Source: Akkermansiaceae bacterium (GTDB lineage Bacteria > Verrucomicrobiota > Verrucomicrobiia > Verrucomicrobiales > Akkermansiaceae). From it: DNA of 64,000 nucleotides. Below are positions 63,370 to 64,000 of the stretch, one piece after another (the stretch's first letter is position 1; each line of letters begins with the position of its first letter). The position numbers were made by a program, and so were the translations under genes. The DNA lies in NCBI GenBank assembly GCA_947491475.1, contig CANLKN010000001.1, positions 1-64,000 on the forward strand, in the 5' to 3' direction. The notes beneath the pieces are model-generated. The model made no database searches. It was not told the origin of the DNA and saw only the letters and a list, made by a program, of their open reading frames with translations.

Positions 63370-64000
63370 TTAATGAATCACCGGCGACCGTCCCGTGATC
63401 CGGCGGAGGAAATAATGCAGAAGCACCGTAATCGAATTGCGGATCGCTCCCTGTGAGACTCTGGGCGAAGGCGCGCGATAGTGGATGGGGACTTCGATGA
63501 GTTTCTGCCTGCGTAGCAAATAGCGCAGTTCAGTCTGATGAAAATGCGCTTTTGAAAGCAGCGGGTATTCCACAATCTTGAGCAGGATCGGACGCCGGAA
63601 CGCTTGGTAGCCGGAGGTCATGTCTGCGAGCTTTGCACCGAGCAGCACGCGCGCGAGGATGGTCCCGCCTTTGCTCAGCAGACGTCGGCGGAATGGCGAG
63701 TCCACCATCGAGCCGCCGTTGATGTAACGGCTGCCGAAGGCGCAATCGTTGCCTTCGTTCAAAGCCCGCAGGAAAGCAGGGATCGCGTGGGGATCGTGGG
63801 ATAGCCCGCCATCCATCTCAATGATGATATCATGTCCGCCTTTCAAAGCCTCTCGGAATCCATTAAGGTATGCATCCACCACATTGCGGTTTTCCGGAAT
63901 CCACCTGGTGAGGAATCGGGAATCCTGCTTTTCAAGTTCCCTGCAGCATTCAAGAGTGCGGTCCTTGGAGATCCCATCTACAATAAAATACACGGTGCCG
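63370..64000 (-). CDS. Family 2 glycosyltransferase, polyprenol-phosphate type (cut by window end)
   Basis: A GT-A enzyme of the dolichol/undecaprenol-phosphate sugar synthase group. Seen are YFIVDGISKDRTLECCRELEKQ, NVVDAYLNGFREALKGGHDIIIEMDGGLSHDPHAIP with the metal-binding DGG segment, and GSRYINGGSMVD. The membrane-proximal LSKGGTILARVLLGAKLADMTSGYQAFRR and C-terminal VPIHYRAPSPRVSQGAIRNSI are typical of the group. The usual DADxxH is EMDGGLSHDP here. The frame is open to the window edge, so the first 20-40 residues are missing. It probably supplies a lipid-linked sugar for the surrounding cluster. Confidence 0.9.
   Translation of the reverse strand, partial: GTVYFIVDGISKDRTLECCRELEKQDSRFLTRWIPENRNVVDAYLNGFREALKGGHDIIIEMDGGLSHDPHAIPAFLRALNEGNDCAFGSRYINGGSMVDSPFRRRLLSKGGTILARVLLGAKLADMTSGYQAFRRPILLKIVEYPLLSKAHFHQTELRYLLRRQKLIEVPIHYRAPSPRVSQGAIRNSITVLLHYFLRRITGRSPVIH

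Overview
The window looks like a chromosome segment of a GC-rich, Gram-negative member of the Verrucomicrobiota, probably Verrucomicrobiales. The grounds are a bacterial microcompartment (BMC) locus of the Planctomycetes-Verrucomicrobia type, a 51-residue small basic protein typical of the Chlamydiae/Verrucomicrobia group, lpxA and an MCE (Pqi) system implying an outer membrane, a bacterial SET-domain protein, and dispersed intergenic repeats. The assignment rests on gene content and protein motifs, not on a database search. Layout: 1-15.3 kb is mostly housekeeping: rho (cut by the window edge), pyruvate phosphate dikinase with unusual Ala/Lys-rich tails, priA, a secreted C39-like protease homologue, pbpC, lpxA, proA, an ABC ATPase, a secreted protein, a pseudouridine synthase and the small basic protein. 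15.3-23.0 kb holds an IS remnant, a divergent DeoR-type regulator and a complete BMC operon: PduL, three hexamer shell proteins (BMC-H), three pentamer shell proteins (BMC-P), acetate kinase, CoA-acylating aldehyde dehydrogenase and class II aldolase. Together these would split a deoxysugar phosphate (by family precedent L-fuculose- or L-rhamnulose-1-phosphate) to lactaldehyde, then make lactyl-CoA, lactyl-phosphate and lactate plus ATP inside a shell. 23.2-24.5 kb is a dGTPase-family gene. 24.8-36.6 kb is a respiratory complex I operon nuoGHIJKLMN without nuoA-F. It is interrupted by a four-helix-bundle protein gene, a FitAB/VapBC-type toxin-antitoxin pair, and a nucleotidyltransferase-fold gene coupled to a small acidic ORF. 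36.5-45.1 kb has a SET-domain methyltransferase, a secreted protein, parB, a LolC/E-type permease with no ordinary start codon, a GYF-RDD membrane protein and a pqiAABC operon. 45.4-51.5 kb has a small lipoprotein, a STAS / SpoIIE-phosphatase pair, an rmlB remnant, an SGNH-type lipoprotein, a tyrosine recombinase and a lipoprotein gene broken by one in-frame TGA. 51.6-57.7 kb is sugar and sugar-acid metabolism (TIM-barrel isomerase, gnd, kdgK, an Ldh2-type dehydrogenase, a 2-hydroxyacid dehydrogenase) with a truncated LacI reading frame. 57.9-64 kb is a surface-polysaccharide-type cluster on the minus strand: a methyltransferase, glycosyltransferases, and two genes each broken by one in-frame stop. 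The most unusual features are outside the genes. Many spacers in the BMC and nuo operons are built of degenerate tandem repeats with a 7-nt period (sometimes 8), a different unit in each spacer, often running to the next start codon; one such tract lies inside nuoN. The BMC control region carries four 10-bp direct repeats next to a perfect 12-bp palindrome. The octamer TCTAACAG recurs at least ten times, mostly inside genes where it imposes CTA-ACA or TTA codons. A multi-hairpin REP-like element sits in frame inside a glycosyltransferase gene. No tRNA, rRNA or CRISPR array was recognised.
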